Shown here: positions 8,220 through 17,857 of the stretch, piece by piece | Layout: every line of letters starts with the position of its first letter | How positions within the stretch are numbered: position 1 is the first letter of the stretch | Source of the DNA: an uncultured SAR116 cluster alpha proteobacterium | GTDB lineage: Bacteria; Pseudomonadota; Alphaproteobacteria; Puniceispirillales; Puniceispirillaceae | Direction: 5' to 3' | Assembly: GCA_902583715.1 (NCBI GenBank) | Contig: CACHXC010000002.1 | Coordinates: forward strand, 60,325 to 124,324 | Length of the DNA stretch: 64,000 nt | The notes under the pieces: generated by a model | What the model was told of the DNA's origin: nothing | Seen by the model: only the letters and a program-made list of their open reading frames with translations | Databases searched by the model: none | Position numbers and translations under genes: made by a program

Positions 8220-8783
8220 TTATTGGACGCCACCCGGGGTTTGGTCGATTTTGAAAAGCGCAAGCTTGCAGGCGGCCTCGTCTAGTGCGCCCCCCAAAAA
8301 CGGGCTTCGCATATTGGTATGGGTGGCCACCACTGTTCCGGCTTTGTCATAAAAAAAGAAATCAATCACACATTCCGGCAATTGATATTGCCAGATATTT
8401 ACTTGGCCCTCTTGTCTGAGGGTTGTGGGCGCGCCAAGGCGGCTTTTGAGTTGCGCAGTCGACTGTTCCAAAAAAACCCGCGGATCTAAATCTTGCGGGG
8501 CCACTGTCATCACCGGCAATTCTGCTTCAGGGATTATGGCAGACACAGCCTCATCGATATCCACTGCTTCGGCTTCAATATTTTCATCTGGCTCTTTTGA
8601 GGTTGGCACATTATCGCGCTGGATGGTCAGACCCTTCCAGCTGATATTTGATGAGTCTGTCTTTGGGCCAACCGCCCCTGGCAGTTGCTGACAGCCAGCC
8701 AACCCCACAACCAGAGGCAAAAGCCATGTATTATAATGGTGAAAAACGCGACGCACGAGATTGGCAAACCTGACTTGAAACAC
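8220..8783 (-). CDS. Putative lipoprotein of unknown function
   Basis: The 187-residue protein begins with a basic stretch and a hydrophobic segment (WLLPLVVGLAGC) ending in a lipobox, so Cys31 is the likely lipidated residue. A polar acidic linker (about 45-95) follows, then a C-terminal domain with LKSRLGAPTTLRQEG, VNIWQYQLPECVIDFFFY and a closing Ala/Cys helix. That layout (a short helix, 'LG.P....G....W.Y', a strand) resembles small SmpA/OmlA-like or DUF-type domains found in alphaproteobacteria, but I do not recognise a named family. It is convergent with nth and divergent from the PfkB kinase gene. Confidence 0.75.
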   Translation of the reverse strand: MFQVRFANLVRRVFHHYNTWLLPLVVGLAGCQQLPGAVGPKTDSSNISWKGLTIQRDNVPTSKEPDENIEAEAVDIDEAVSAIIPEAELPVMTVAPQDLDPRVFLEQSTAQLKSRLGAPTTLRQEGQVNIWQYQLPECVIDFFFYDKAGTVVATHTNMRSPFLGGALDEAACKLALFKIDQTPGGVQ

Positions 8784-8891
8784 ACTGTTAGTTGTATTTA
8801 GCTGAATTTATCTTTGATTGCATCTTTTGATTTTCTGAGAGTGTGAAAAAGCATCTTGTGTTGTCGGTTCAAGCCGATGGCTTGTTATTCG

Positions 8892-8922
8892 CGCGGCTTC
8901 GGCTTATGGTCAGCCGCGTTTT
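8892..8922 (+). terminator. Hairpin with short T run in the leader of the PfkB kinase gene
   Basis: CGCGGCT (8892-8898) pairs with AGCCGCG (8912-8918) and is followed by TTTT, 20 bases before the start codon of the next gene. It could be an attenuator or only a local structure; the T run is short. Confidence 0.3.
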
Positions 8923-8941
8923 ACCAAGATAGAGGGCTACC

Positions 8942-9940
8942 ATGCCACAAAAATCATATGATGTTCTGGCCGTAGGAAATGCGATCATTGATGTATTCAG
9001 CCAATGTGATGATGAGTTTCTGCAGCAATATGGCATTGAAAAAGGTGGTATGAATTTGGTAGATGCGGCAACGTCACAATCGATTCTTGCGGCCATTTCG
9101 ACGGTTGCGCCTCCGCAATTAATATCGGGCGGATCAGCTGCGAATACCGTGGTTGGACTAGCGGCACTTGGTGGCAAGGCGGCGTTTGTTGGCCGCGTTC
9201 ATGATGATGAACTTGGCGCCGCATTTTTCCGCGATATCAAAGCTGCTGGCGTCACATTTGCCGCAACCCCGGCTAAAAATGGCGCGCCAACTGCCTCGTC
9301 AATTATTCTGGTCACACCAGATGCGGCGCGTTCGATGAACACCTTTCTAGGCGCGAGTATCGAATTTCAACCAGAAGACATAAATCTTGCCGCCGCTGCC
9401 GATGCTGCGGTGATTTATCTGGAAGGTTATTTATTTGATGCGCCGGCCGGCCCAGCTATTTTCGCACAAGCCGCGCAATTGGCGGCGCAACATCAGGCGC
9501 GCATTGCCCTTAGCCTGTCTGACCCATGGTGTGTTGATCGGCATCGGGCTGATTTGCGGCACTATGTGACAGATCATGTGGATATCCTGTTTGCCAATGA
9601 GGATGAAGCCATCAGCCTTGTCGAAGCTGACCATCCGACATCAGTACAGATGCTGCGCGGCCTTGTTGATGAAGTGGTGATCACCCGCGGCCCGCTTGGC
9701 GCGGTGATTTGTCAGGCTGACCAGCAAATATTGGTGGATGCCATGCCGCAAGGCCCAGTGATCGACACAACTGGGGCTGGGGATTTGTTTGCCGCCGGGT
9801 ATCTTTTTGGCCGCACGCATGGCTATGATGTGGAGATGTCCGGCCAAATTGCCAGCCTGCTAGCCGGCGAAGTGATTTCGCACATTGGTGCGCGGCCTCA
9901 TGCCGATTTGCAGGCCTTGATCAAATCACTTATCCGCTAA
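8942..9940 (+). CDS. PfkB-family carbohydrate/nucleoside kinase (adenosine kinase-like)
   Basis: The 332-residue ribokinase fold has the N-terminal signature YDVLAVGNAIIDVFSQCDD, the glycine-rich SGGSAANTVVGLAALGGKA and the C-terminal PfkB signature DTTGAGDLFAAGYLFG. In the last, GAGD forms the anion hole and holds the catalytic Asp. Alphaproteobacterial relatives are usually annotated as adenosine kinase, but PfkB substrates cannot be told from sequence by eye, so a sugar substrate remains possible. AGAGGG lies upstream of the ATG. It is convergent with maeB, 11 bases apart. Confidence 0.88.
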   Translation: MPQKSYDVLAVGNAIIDVFSQCDDEFLQQYGIEKGGMNLVDAATSQSILAAISTVAPPQLISGGSAANTVVGLAALGGKAAFVGRVHDDELGAAFFRDIKAAGVTFAATPAKNGAPTASSIILVTPDAARSMNTFLGASIEFQPEDINLAAAADAAVIYLEGYLFDAPAGPAIFAQAAQLAAQHQARIALSLSDPWCVDRHRADLRHYVTDHVDILFANEDEAISLVEADHPTSVQMLRGLVDEVVITRGPLGAVICQADQQILVDAMPQGPVIDTTGAGDLFAAGYLFGRTHGYDVEMSGQIASLLAGEVISHIGARPHADLQALIKSLIR

Positions 9941-9951
9941 TTGCCGTTCAC

Positions 9952-12216
9952 CTAGCGAATGGCATCATAGGCGGCGATTGCTGCTGCCTGGATGATATCA
10001 TTGACCGATGCCCCCATCTGCACGATTTGAAATGGAAATTCACCACCAAGCATCATTGGGCCGATGACGGAAACACTGCCAAGCTGATCAACCAGTTTAA
10101 AGGCGATATTCGCCGAATGCAGACCCGGCATCACCAGAATATTGGCTGGCCCAGACAGGCGGCAGAACGGATAGCGCGACTTCATCAAATCATAATCGAG
10201 CGCGATATCGCCGGTCATTTCACCGTCAAACTCAAAATCAACCTGGCGTTGTTCAAGGGCGGCAACCGCGGCCCGTGCCATTTCGTTGGTTTTTGATTCA
10301 GGGTTGCCAAAATTGGTATAAGACAAAATGGCCACCCTTGGCGTATGCCCCATTTGCCGGGCTTTATTGGCCATGGTTATGGCAATATTTGCAAGCTGCT
10401 CGGCATTTGGCCGTTCATGCACCGCTACATCACCAATAAATACCGTGCGTCCGCGTGAAATAATGACTGACGTGGTCATAAATTGGCTGTCTTTTGCCGG
10501 TCCAATCACCCGCCTGACATGTTCAAGGCTTGGTTGAAAGGCGCGGGTCACACCTGTCACTAAGGTATCCGCGTGACCGCAACTCACCATACATGCGGCA
10601 AACACATTACGGTCAAGATTGACCATCCGCTGGCAGTCCCGGTGCAACTGGCCTTTACGCTGTAATTTGCTGTATAAAAAGTCAGTATATTCAGCATTAT
10701 GCTTGGAAATTTTGGCGTTAGTGATGGGCAAGTCCTTGGCGTCATCAAGGCCAAGTTTCTGAATTGTCTCTTTGATCCGCGATTCCCGACCTAACAAAAT
10801 AGGGTGGCCGTAACCGGCATTGCGAAAGGCGAGTGCAGCACGAATCACCCGCTCTTCTTCACCTTCGGTAAAAACCACACGCTTTTTCTGTGTGCTGACC
10901 CGGTCAAGAATGATTTGCAAAGTCGAAGCTGTTGGGTCAAGTCTTGCTGACAGGTCACGCTGATAGCTCTCAAGATCTTTTATTGGACGTCGCGCCACTC
11001 CAGAATCCACAGCGGCTTTGGCAACGGCAGACGATACGGCAGAAATCAGTCGTGGGTCAAAAGGCGCTGGGATGATATAATCTTTGCCATAGGCCATGAC
11101 CTGACCGCCATAGGCATCTGCCACTGCATCTGGAACATCTTCACGTGCCAACATTGCCAGTGCATAGGCCGCAGCGATTTTCATTTCGTCATTAATTTTG
11201 CTGGCGCGGACATCGAGTGCGCCTCGAAAAATATACGGAAAACCAAGCACATTATTCACCTGATTTGGGAAATCAGACCGCCCGGTTGCGATAATAGCGT
11301 CATCCCGCACCGCTTTTACATCATCGGGCATGATTTCCGGGATTGGGTTTGCCATGGCAAAAATAATCGGTTGTGGGGCCATGCTTTTTACCATCTTTTT
11401 CGTGACGGCATCTGCAACTGAAAGGCCAAGGAAAATATCAGCGCCCACCAATGCCTGTTCTAGACTGCGGGCATCTGTGTCTGCCGCATGGGCTGATTTC
11501 CATTGGTTCATCGACTCTTTGCGGCCCTTATAAATCGGGCCGGCACGATCGCAAAGGATGACATTATTAGCTTTGACGCCCATGACTTTTAACAATTCAA
11601 CACAGGCAATTGATGCCGCCCCCGCACCATTACAGACAATTTTAACATCGCCAAGGTCGCGGCCAGTCAGATGCAAAGCGTTAATAATGCCAGCAGCGGT
11701 TATGATCGCGGTGCCATGCTGGTCATCATGAAAAACTGGAATATCCATGCGTTCGCGCAATTGCTGTTCGATGATAAAACACTCAGGTGCCTTGATGTCT
11801 TCAAGATTGACGCCGCCAAAAGTAGGCGCCAGCGTTGCAACCGTCTCGATGAATTTTTCTGGGTCAGTGGTGTCAATTTCCAGATCAATGCCATCAATAT
11901 CGGCAAATTTCTTAAACAAAACCGCCTTGCCTTCCATCACTGGTTTGGCGGCTGCCGCGCCGATATCACCAAGACCTAATACAGCGGTGCCATTCGAAAT
12001 GACCGCAATGACATTGCCTTTTGATGTATAATCATACGCGGCATCTGTATTGGCGGCGATTTCCATACAAGGGGCTGCAACGCCAGGGGAATAAGCCAGC
12101 GATAAATCACGCTGACTGGTCAGCGGTTTGGTTGCATTGATTTCGAATTTGCCGGGCCGCCCTTGGGCGTGAAATGCCAGGGCTTCGGCATTTAACGGAT
12201 CATTTTTATCTATCAT
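9952..12216 (-). CDS. maeB: NADP-dependent malic enzyme with C-terminal phosphotransacetylase-like domain
   Basis: MaeB oxidatively decarboxylates malate to pyruvate, supplying NADPH and linking the TCA cycle to gluconeogenesis. From the ATG at 12216 it has 754 residues, matching the long bacterial form. The N-terminal malic domain carries [16 protein letters not shown] and the metal-binding region [17 protein letters not shown]. An NAD(P)-binding domain follows ([18 protein letters not shown]). From about residue 430 there is a phosphate acetyltransferase-like domain ([31 protein letters not shown]) that is regulatory in characterised members. An upstream in-frame ATG at 12264 would add 16 residues. 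It is divergent from mutS, the usual neighbour in alphaproteobacteria. Confidence 0.95.
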   Translation of the reverse strand: MIDKNDPLNAEALAFHAQGRPGKFEINATKPLTSQRDLSLAYSPGVAAPCMEIAANTDAAYDYTSKGNVIAVISNGTAVLGLGDIGAAAAKPVMEGKAVLFKKFADIDGIDLEIDTTDPEKFIETVATLAPTFGGVNLEDIKAPECFIIEQQLRERMDIPVFHDDQHGTAIITAAGIINALHLTGRDLGDVKIVCNGAGAASIACVELLKVMGVKANNVILCDRAGPIYKGRKESMNQWKSAHAADTDARSLEQALVGADIFLGLSVADAVTKKMVKSMAPQPIIFAMANPIPEIMPDDVKAVRDDAIIATGRSDFPNQVNNVLGFPYIFRGALDVRASKINDEMKIAAAYALAMLAREDVPDAVADAYGGQVMAYGKDYIIPAPFDPRLISAVSSAVAKAAVDSGVARRPIKDLESYQRDLSARLDPTASTLQIILDRVSTQKKRVVFTEGEEERVIRAALAFRNAGYGHPILLGRESRIKETIQKLGLDDAKDLPITNAKISKHNAEYTDFLYSKLQRKGQLHRDCQRMVNLDRNVFAACMVSCGHADTLVTGVTRAFQPSLEHVRRVIGPAKDSQFMTTSVIISRGRTVFIGDVAVHERPNAEQLANIAITMANKARQMGHTPRVAILSYTNFGNPESKTNEMARAAVAALEQRQVDFEFDGEMTGDIALDYDLMKSRYPFCRLSGPANILVMPGLHSANIAFKLVDQLGSVSVIGPMMLGGEFPFQIVQMGASVNDIIQAAAIAAYDAIR

Positions 12217-12363
12217 AACGGGGCCTTTATCATTGCCTTGGTTTGCTATCGCACAGCTGCGCATATCGTTGTAGATGCTGTGTTGATAAAGCTGAAATCT
12301 GCCCGGAAATGACTTGTGTTAAATCTTGTCCTGTTGGTCAAGATCGGGCAATGTCACAACATC

Positions 12364-15030
12364 ATGATGTTATTTCCTTCTACAACAAATCCGCCAAAAG
12401 TGAAAGCGCCGACCCCAATGATGGCGCAATATTTACAGGTGAAAGAAACTCAGCCTGACGCATTGCTTTTTTATCGTATGGGTGATTTTTATGAGATGTT
12501 TTTTGGCGATGCTGAAATCGCCGCTGCCGCGCTGGGGATTGCGCTGACCAGACGCGGCAAAAATGACGGGCAAGATATCCCTATGTGTGGGGTGCCTGTC
12601 CATGCGCTTGATGGGTATCTGGCACGGTTGATCAAAATCGGTCATCGGGTTGCGATTTGCGAGCAAACTGAAGACCCGGCAACGCAAAAACAGCGTGGTG
12701 GAAAAGGGCCACTGAGACGCGAAGTGGTGCGCGTGGTGACCCCTGGTACGCTCACTGAAGATGAATTATTGCCGCCGCGTGCGCATAATTATCTGGCGGC
12801 CATTGGTCAGGCTGAAGAGCAAACAGCGCTGGCATGGGCAGATATGTCTACAGGCGATTTTGCCGTTCAGCTATGTCCAGAAGATGGGGTTGATACGATG
12901 TTGGCGCGGCTTGACCCAGCCGAACTGATTTTTCCGCAAGATCGAGATTTGCCATTTGATCAAACAGTGGCCAGCATGTGTCTTACACCGCAAGCACCAA
13001 GCTTGTTTGATTCTGCTCGTGCTCGTCAGGCACTGCAGGATTTTTACGCTGTTGCCACCCTGGATGGTATGGGCGATTTCAACCGGGCGATGGTATCAGC
13101 CGCTGGCGCCCTGCTTGCCTATATCGAAACAACACAAATTGGCAATATGCCAAGGTTGCGGGCCTTGCGCCAGATCACCGAGAGCGGGTTGCTGGAAATT
13201 GATGCCGCAACGCGCCGGTCACTAGAATTAACCCGTACTCTGGCCGGTGAACGTCGTGGCAGTTTGCTTCACGCTATAGACCGTACCCTTACCGCGGCAG
13301 GTGGCCGGTTGCTTGGCGAACGCCTTGCCGCGCCATTGGCAGATGTGGCGGCAATTGATGCCCGGCTTGATCTGGTTGACTGGTTTCTTGCCCACCGCCA
13401 ATGTTGTGATGATGTACGCACGCAATTGCGGGTACAGCCTGACATGCAGCGCGCTCTATCACGCTTGTCGATGGGGCATGGGGGGCCGCGTGATTTGGCA
13501 GCCCTTGCCGCTGGGTTGAATGGCGCCGCGACTATCGTTGCATTGGTGCGCACGGTTTTGGCATCTGGTTTTGTAACGGTTGGTCAGCCTGATGATCTGC
13601 CGGTTTTTCTTGATCAGATGCACAATCCAACGCCGCTTGCTAGTAAGTTACAACCCGCCTTGGCAGATGATTTGCCATTGCTTACCCGCGATGGTGGCTT
13701 TGTCCGGCAGGGATATGATCTGGCGCTTGATGAATTGCGCGGGCTTCGTGATGAAAGTCGCCGCCTGATCGCCGCTTTGCAGAACCGCTATAGCGATGAA
13801 ACAGAAATCGCCTCGCTGAAAATCAAACATAATAATGTCTTGGGCTATCATATTGATGTGCGCACAGCTCATGCCAGTAAATTGATGGACAGCCCGCTAT
13901 TTATTCACCGCCAAACCACGGCCCAGGCGGTGCGGTTCACCACGACAGAACTTGCTGAAATGGAACGTGATATGGCTAGCGCCGCGGATCGTGCTGTGGC
14001 GCATGAGTTGGAAATTTTTGACAAACTATGTCAGCTGGTGGTCGATTCTGCCAATGCGATTGGCGACGCGGCACAGGCCATAGCGGCTATTGATGTGGCC
14101 ACCGCGGCCGCTGATCTGGCGTATTCTGCTGACTATTGCCGGCCGGTGATGTCGGATGATTATGCCTTTAAAATTGTCAATGGGCGTCACCCGGTGATTG
14201 AAACCATGCTCGATTCACAATCCCAGTTTATGCCAAATGATTGTGATTTAGCGGCTGGACAAATCTGGTTGCTGACCGGGCCAAATATGGCGGGCAAATC
14301 CACGTTCCTTCGCCAAAATGCCCATATTGCGATTATGGCGCAGGCAGGATTGTTTGTGCCGGCACAAAGTGCCCATATCGGGATTGTTGATCGTTTATTT
14401 AGCCGCGTTGGTGCGGCTGATGATCTGGCACGCGGCCGTTCAACCTTTATGGTGGAAATGGTTGAAACAGCGGCCATATTAAACCGCGCCACGCTCCGGT
14501 CGCTGGTTATTCTTGACGAGATTGGCCGCGGCACCGCCACCTATGATGGGCTTGCAATTGCTTGGTCGACATTGGAATATCTACATGATGTCTGCACCTG
14601 CCGGACGCTGTTTGCCACCCATTATCATGAATTAACGCATCTAAAAACTGTCCTTAATCGGCTTCATTGTCATGCGGTTGAGGTTCGTGAATGGCAGGGC
14701 AGCATTGTGTTTTTGCATAAAGTCATTGCCGGGGCTGCGGACCGGTCTTATGGGGTGCATGTGGCACGGCTTGCCGGCTTGCCAGATAATGTTTTGCATC
14801 GGGCTGAACAGATTCTGAAACAGCTTGAAGCTGGCCAGCATGGCGCCGCTGATGCCGCTAATCTGATTGAAAGCTTGCCATTATTTGACCATGCAGAAGC
14901 GCCAAAAAAATCTGTCCTGCCAGCCGCAATCGAGGCTGAACTTGCCGAAATTCGGCCTGATGACCTGACACCGCGTGACGCAATAGAGCTTCTCTATCGT
15001 TTAAAAGCGGCCTATGATGACAGCCGTTGA
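12364..15030 (+). CDS. mutS: DNA mismatch repair protein MutS
   Basis: MutS recognises mismatches and starts repair with MutL. From the ATG at 12364 it has 888 residues. The mismatch-binding domain shows ALLFYRMGDFYEMFFGDA with the Phe-x-Glu contact. The ATPase domain has the Walker A TGPNMAGKSTFLRQNA, the signature RGRSTFMVEMVETAAIL, the Walker B VILDEIGRGTATYDG and the ATHYHEL histidine. The start is uncertain: an upstream GTG at 12316 and a downstream ATG at 12418 (before AQYLQVK) are possible, and none has a clear ribosome-binding site. It overlaps glnD by 17 bases. Confidence 0.95.
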   Translation: MMLFPSTTNPPKVKAPTPMMAQYLQVKETQPDALLFYRMGDFYEMFFGDAEIAAAALGIALTRRGKNDGQDIPMCGVPVHALDGYLARLIKIGHRVAICEQTEDPATQKQRGGKGPLRREVVRVVTPGTLTEDELLPPRAHNYLAAIGQAEEQTALAWADMSTGDFAVQLCPEDGVDTMLARLDPAELIFPQDRDLPFDQTVASMCLTPQAPSLFDSARARQALQDFYAVATLDGMGDFNRAMVSAAGALLAYIETTQIGNMPRLRALRQITESGLLEIDAATRRSLELTRTLAGERRGSLLHAIDRTLTAAGGRLLGERLAAPLADVAAIDARLDLVDWFLAHRQCCDDVRTQLRVQPDMQRALSRLSMGHGGPRDLAALAAGLNGAATIVALVRTVLASGFVTVGQPDDLPVFLDQMHNPTPLASKLQPALADDLPLLTRDGGFVRQGYDLALDELRGLRDESRRLIAALQNRYSDETEIASLKIKHNNVLGYHIDVRTAHASKLMDSPLFIHRQTTAQAVRFTTTELAEMERDMASAADRAVAHELEIFDKLCQLVVDSANAIGDAAQAIAAIDVATAAADLAYSADYCRPVMSDDYAFKIVNGRHPVIETMLDSQSQFMPNDCDLAAGQIWLLTGPNMAGKSTFLRQNAHIAIMAQAGLFVPAQSAHIGIVDRLFSRVGAADDLARGRSTFMVEMVETAAILNRATLRSLVILDEIGRGTATYDGLAIAWSTLEYLHDVCTCRTLFATHYHELTHLKTVLNRLHCHAVEVREWQGSIVFLHKVIAGAADRSYGVHVARLAGLPDNVLHRAEQILKQLEAGQHGAADAANLIESLPLFDHAEAPKKSVLPAAIEAELAEIRPDDLTPRDAIELLYRLKAAYDDSR

Positions 15031-17857
15031 TAAACCAGCTTTGTTTCATGTAACGGGTGACAGATTGTCAAAAACCCAAACAGCCAAAAATGATCTTTCT
15101 AACAGCCCATTATGGCATCGCTGGTTGCAACCATTGTGGGCGGTTAAACAAACCCTGCCAGCCGTGTTTGATAATGCAGACCTAGCCGAAGAGTTAGCCA
15201 CGATCGATCGTAGCGATGCACCGGCATATCGGGCAAAATTGCTGACTGTACTGCGTCAGCATTTGGCCGCTACCAAAACAAAAATAGAACAGGATTTTTA
15301 CCGCAACAATGATGGTGCGATTTATGTGGGCCAGCATGCCCGCTGTATTGATGATTTGCTGACCCTTTTACATGACGAAGCTGGCACGCTTATGCCGCAA
15401 AGTCATGATATCGCAGTGATTGCGGTTGGCGGCTATGGCCGGGGTGAAATGGCTCCGTTTTCCGACATTGATGTGATGTTTTTGATGCCTGCCAAGACCA
15501 GCAAAAAACATGAAGCCGCGATTGAGTTTATGCTGTATCTGCTCTGGGATCTGGGGTTGAAGATCGGTCATTCGACACGCAGTATCACCGAAGCCATCGC
15601 GGCTGGGCGCGACGATCAAACTGTTATGACAAGCTTTCTTGAGATGCGTAATGTCTGCGGCAATGCGGCATTATGGACAAAATTATCAAAGGCGCTGCGA
15701 AGCGAAATTAGCAAAAACAAACCGCTTACTTTTGTTGAAGAAAAGCTTGCCGAGCGTGATTTGCGGCATAAACGTTTTGATGATACGCGCTACGTTGTCG
15801 AACCAAATGTAAAAGATGGCAAAGGGGGGTTGCGGGATTTGCACAGTCTGTTCTGGATTGCCAAATATGCATACCGGGCGGATGGCATTATGGATGTGCT
15901 TGCACAGGGCGTGTTGCGTGATGCCGAGGCCCGGCGCTTTGCATCGGCACAACGTTTTTTATGGACGGTGCGCTGTCATTTGCATTTTCACGCTGGCCGG
16001 GCTGAAGAGCGGCTAGATTTTGATGCGCAAATGGCGATTGCGCCGCGCATGGGATTTTCTGATCGGGTGGGTTTGCGCGTGGTAGAGCGGTTTATGAAAC
16101 GTTACTATCTGGCGATCCGGCATGTTGGTGATTTAACGCGTATCTTTTGCGCAGTCATGGAAACAGATTTTCGTAAACAACTAACTTTCTGGCGGCCAGA
16201 TTTCCTGCGTGCCAAAAATCTTGATCCCTTTTATATCGAAAGTGGTCGCGTCCGCTTGAGTATAAATTTACGGTTTCGCGATGACCCGTTGCGCATTTTC
16301 AAGCTGTTCGATATTGCACAGACCTATAATGCCGATGTGCATCCACAAAGTTTGCAACGGGTGACAAGAGGCTTGCCTTCGGTTGGCACAAAAATCCGTC
16401 AAGACCCGGAAGCAAACGCATTGTTTCTTGATATTCTGACCGCCAGTAAAAATTCCGAACGGGTTTTGCGTTTGATGAATGAATGCGGTGTTTTGGGGAA
16501 ATTTTTGCCCGATTTTGGGCGCATTGTCGCGATGATGCAATTTGACATGTATCACAGCTACACGGTCGATGAACATACATTAAAGGCAATTGGTATTTTA
16601 CAGGCTATTGAAGCTGGTGATTTAAAAGCCACGGCACCGGTGGCGACAGAAGCCATGCCGGAAATTCAATCGCGGCGGGCGTTATTCGTCGCCACCTTGT
16701 TACATGATATTGCCAAAGGTCGTGGCGGCGACCATTCGATTTTAGGCGCGGAAGTCGCGTTGCTTGTCTGTCCGCGTTTGGGGCTGACGCCAGAAGAGAC
16801 CGAAACCGTAAGCTGGCTGGTAAGACATCATTTGCTGATGAGCAAAACCGCGTTTCGCTATGATTTAAATGATCCTAAGACCATTCAGGATTTTGCCGCC
16901 ATTGTGCAATCGCCTGAACGATTGAAATTATTGTTGGTGTTGACGGTAGCTGATATTCGTGCTGTTGGGCCAAATATCTGGAATGGTTGGAAAGCCGCAT
17001 TGATGCGTGATTTATATCATCGCTGTGACGCTGTGTTGCGCGGTGCAGACCCGGTTGCCGTTGCGCTTGGCAATGCCGACGAAGCCCAGCGCAAAGCCCG
17101 TGCCATGCTAACCAAATGGACTGATAGCGAATTTGAATCGCATGTTGATCAGCTTCCGCTTGTTTATTGGACAGGGTTCGATAGTGATAGCCATGTGCGG
17201 CACGCTGAATTATGCGCAAAATTCCGCCAAAATGATATGACCCTATTGATTGATTTTCGACCTGATGCTGCCAAACGGATGACTGAATTGACGATTTTAA
17301 CAGCTGACGACCCAGGATTATTCTCACGCATTGCTGGGGCTGTTGCAGCGGCAGGTGTGAATATTGCTGGTGCGCGTATCACCACTTGCCATGATGGCAC
17401 CGTGCTTGATGTGTTCTTCCTGCAGGACATGAAAAATGCGGCCATTGATTCGCCGGAAGAGCTTAATAAGATTCACACTATTCTGGAAAAAGCTTTGCGC
17501 GGTGAATTCCGGCTTGAAAAGGCACTTGATGCCCGTTGGGAACAAACCCCATTGCGTGTCCGGCAATTGCCCGTGCCATCGCGCGTTATGATGTCCAACA
17601 AAATCAGCACAACCCATACTGTCATAGAGGTTAATGGCCGTGATTTTCCTGGGCTGTTGCACAAAATCACTGCTAATCTGGCCAGCCGTGGTCTACAAAT
17701 TCAGACAGCCAGCGTTTCAACCTATGGTGAGCGGGTGGTGGACGTGTTTTATGTTAAGGATATTTTTGGATTGCAAATCCATAACGAAAGGCGTCTTCAA
17801 GATATCCGCCAAGGTTTATTGGAGATTTTCGACAGCGCCAATGAGGCCGCGGCATAA
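15014..17857 (+). CDS. glnD: [Protein-PII] uridylyltransferase / uridylyl-removing enzyme
   Basis: GlnD senses glutamine and adds UMP to, or removes it from, PII proteins, so controlling nitrogen assimilation. The 947-residue protein has all family domains. These are a nucleotidyltransferase near residue 135 (AVGGYGRGEMAPFSDIDVMF with GG and DxD), an HD phosphohydrolase near 560 (LLHDIAKGRGGDHS), and two ACT domains near 755 and 865 (LTILTADDPGLFSRIAGAVA; IEVNGRDFPGLLHKITANLA). It starts inside the end of mutS, and its last base is the first base of the murJ start (TAATG), implying translational coupling along mutS-glnD-murJ. Confidence 0.97.
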   Translation: MMTAVDKPALFHVTGDRLSKTQTAKNDLSNSPLWHRWLQPLWAVKQTLPAVFDNADLAEELATIDRSDAPAYRAKLLTVLRQHLAATKTKIEQDFYRNNDGAIYVGQHARCIDDLLTLLHDEAGTLMPQSHDIAVIAVGGYGRGEMAPFSDIDVMFLMPAKTSKKHEAAIEFMLYLLWDLGLKIGHSTRSITEAIAAGRDDQTVMTSFLEMRNVCGNAALWTKLSKALRSEISKNKPLTFVEEKLAERDLRHKRFDDTRYVVEPNVKDGKGGLRDLHSLFWIAKYAYRADGIMDVLAQGVLRDAEARRFASAQRFLWTVRCHLHFHAGRAEERLDFDAQMAIAPRMGFSDRVGLRVVERFMKRYYLAIRHVGDLTRIFCAVMETDFRKQLTFWRPDFLRAKNLDPFYIESGRVRLSINLRFRDDPLRIFKLFDIAQTYNADVHPQSLQRVTRGLPSVGTKIRQDPEANALFLDILTASKNSERVLRLMNECGVLGKFLPDFGRIVAMMQFDMYHSYTVDEHTLKAIGILQAIEAGDLKATAPVATEAMPEIQSRRALFVATLLHDIAKGRGGDHSILGAEVALLVCPRLGLTPEETETVSWLVRHHLLMSKTAFRYDLNDPKTIQDFAAIVQSPERLKLLLVLTVADIRAVGPNIWNGWKAALMRDLYHRCDAVLRGADPVAVALGNADEAQRKARAMLTKWTDSEFESHVDQLPLVYWTGFDSDSHVRHAELCAKFRQNDMTLLIDFRPDAAKRMTELTILTADDPGLFSRIAGAVAAAGVNIAGARITTCHDGTVLDVFFLQDMKNAAIDSPEELNKIHTILEKALRGEFRLEKALDARWEQTPLRVRQLPVPSRVMMSNKISTTHTVIEVNGRDFPGLLHKITANLASRGLQIQTASVSTYGERVVDVFYVKDIFGLQIHNERRLQDIRQGLLEIFDSANEAAA

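Noticed and set aside
12351..12458. Short ORF starting at ATG 12351 overlapping the mutS start in another frame
   Set aside because: It has only a poor ribosome-binding site and runs well into mutS; unlike the dnaA leader ORF it does not end at the start codon of the next gene.
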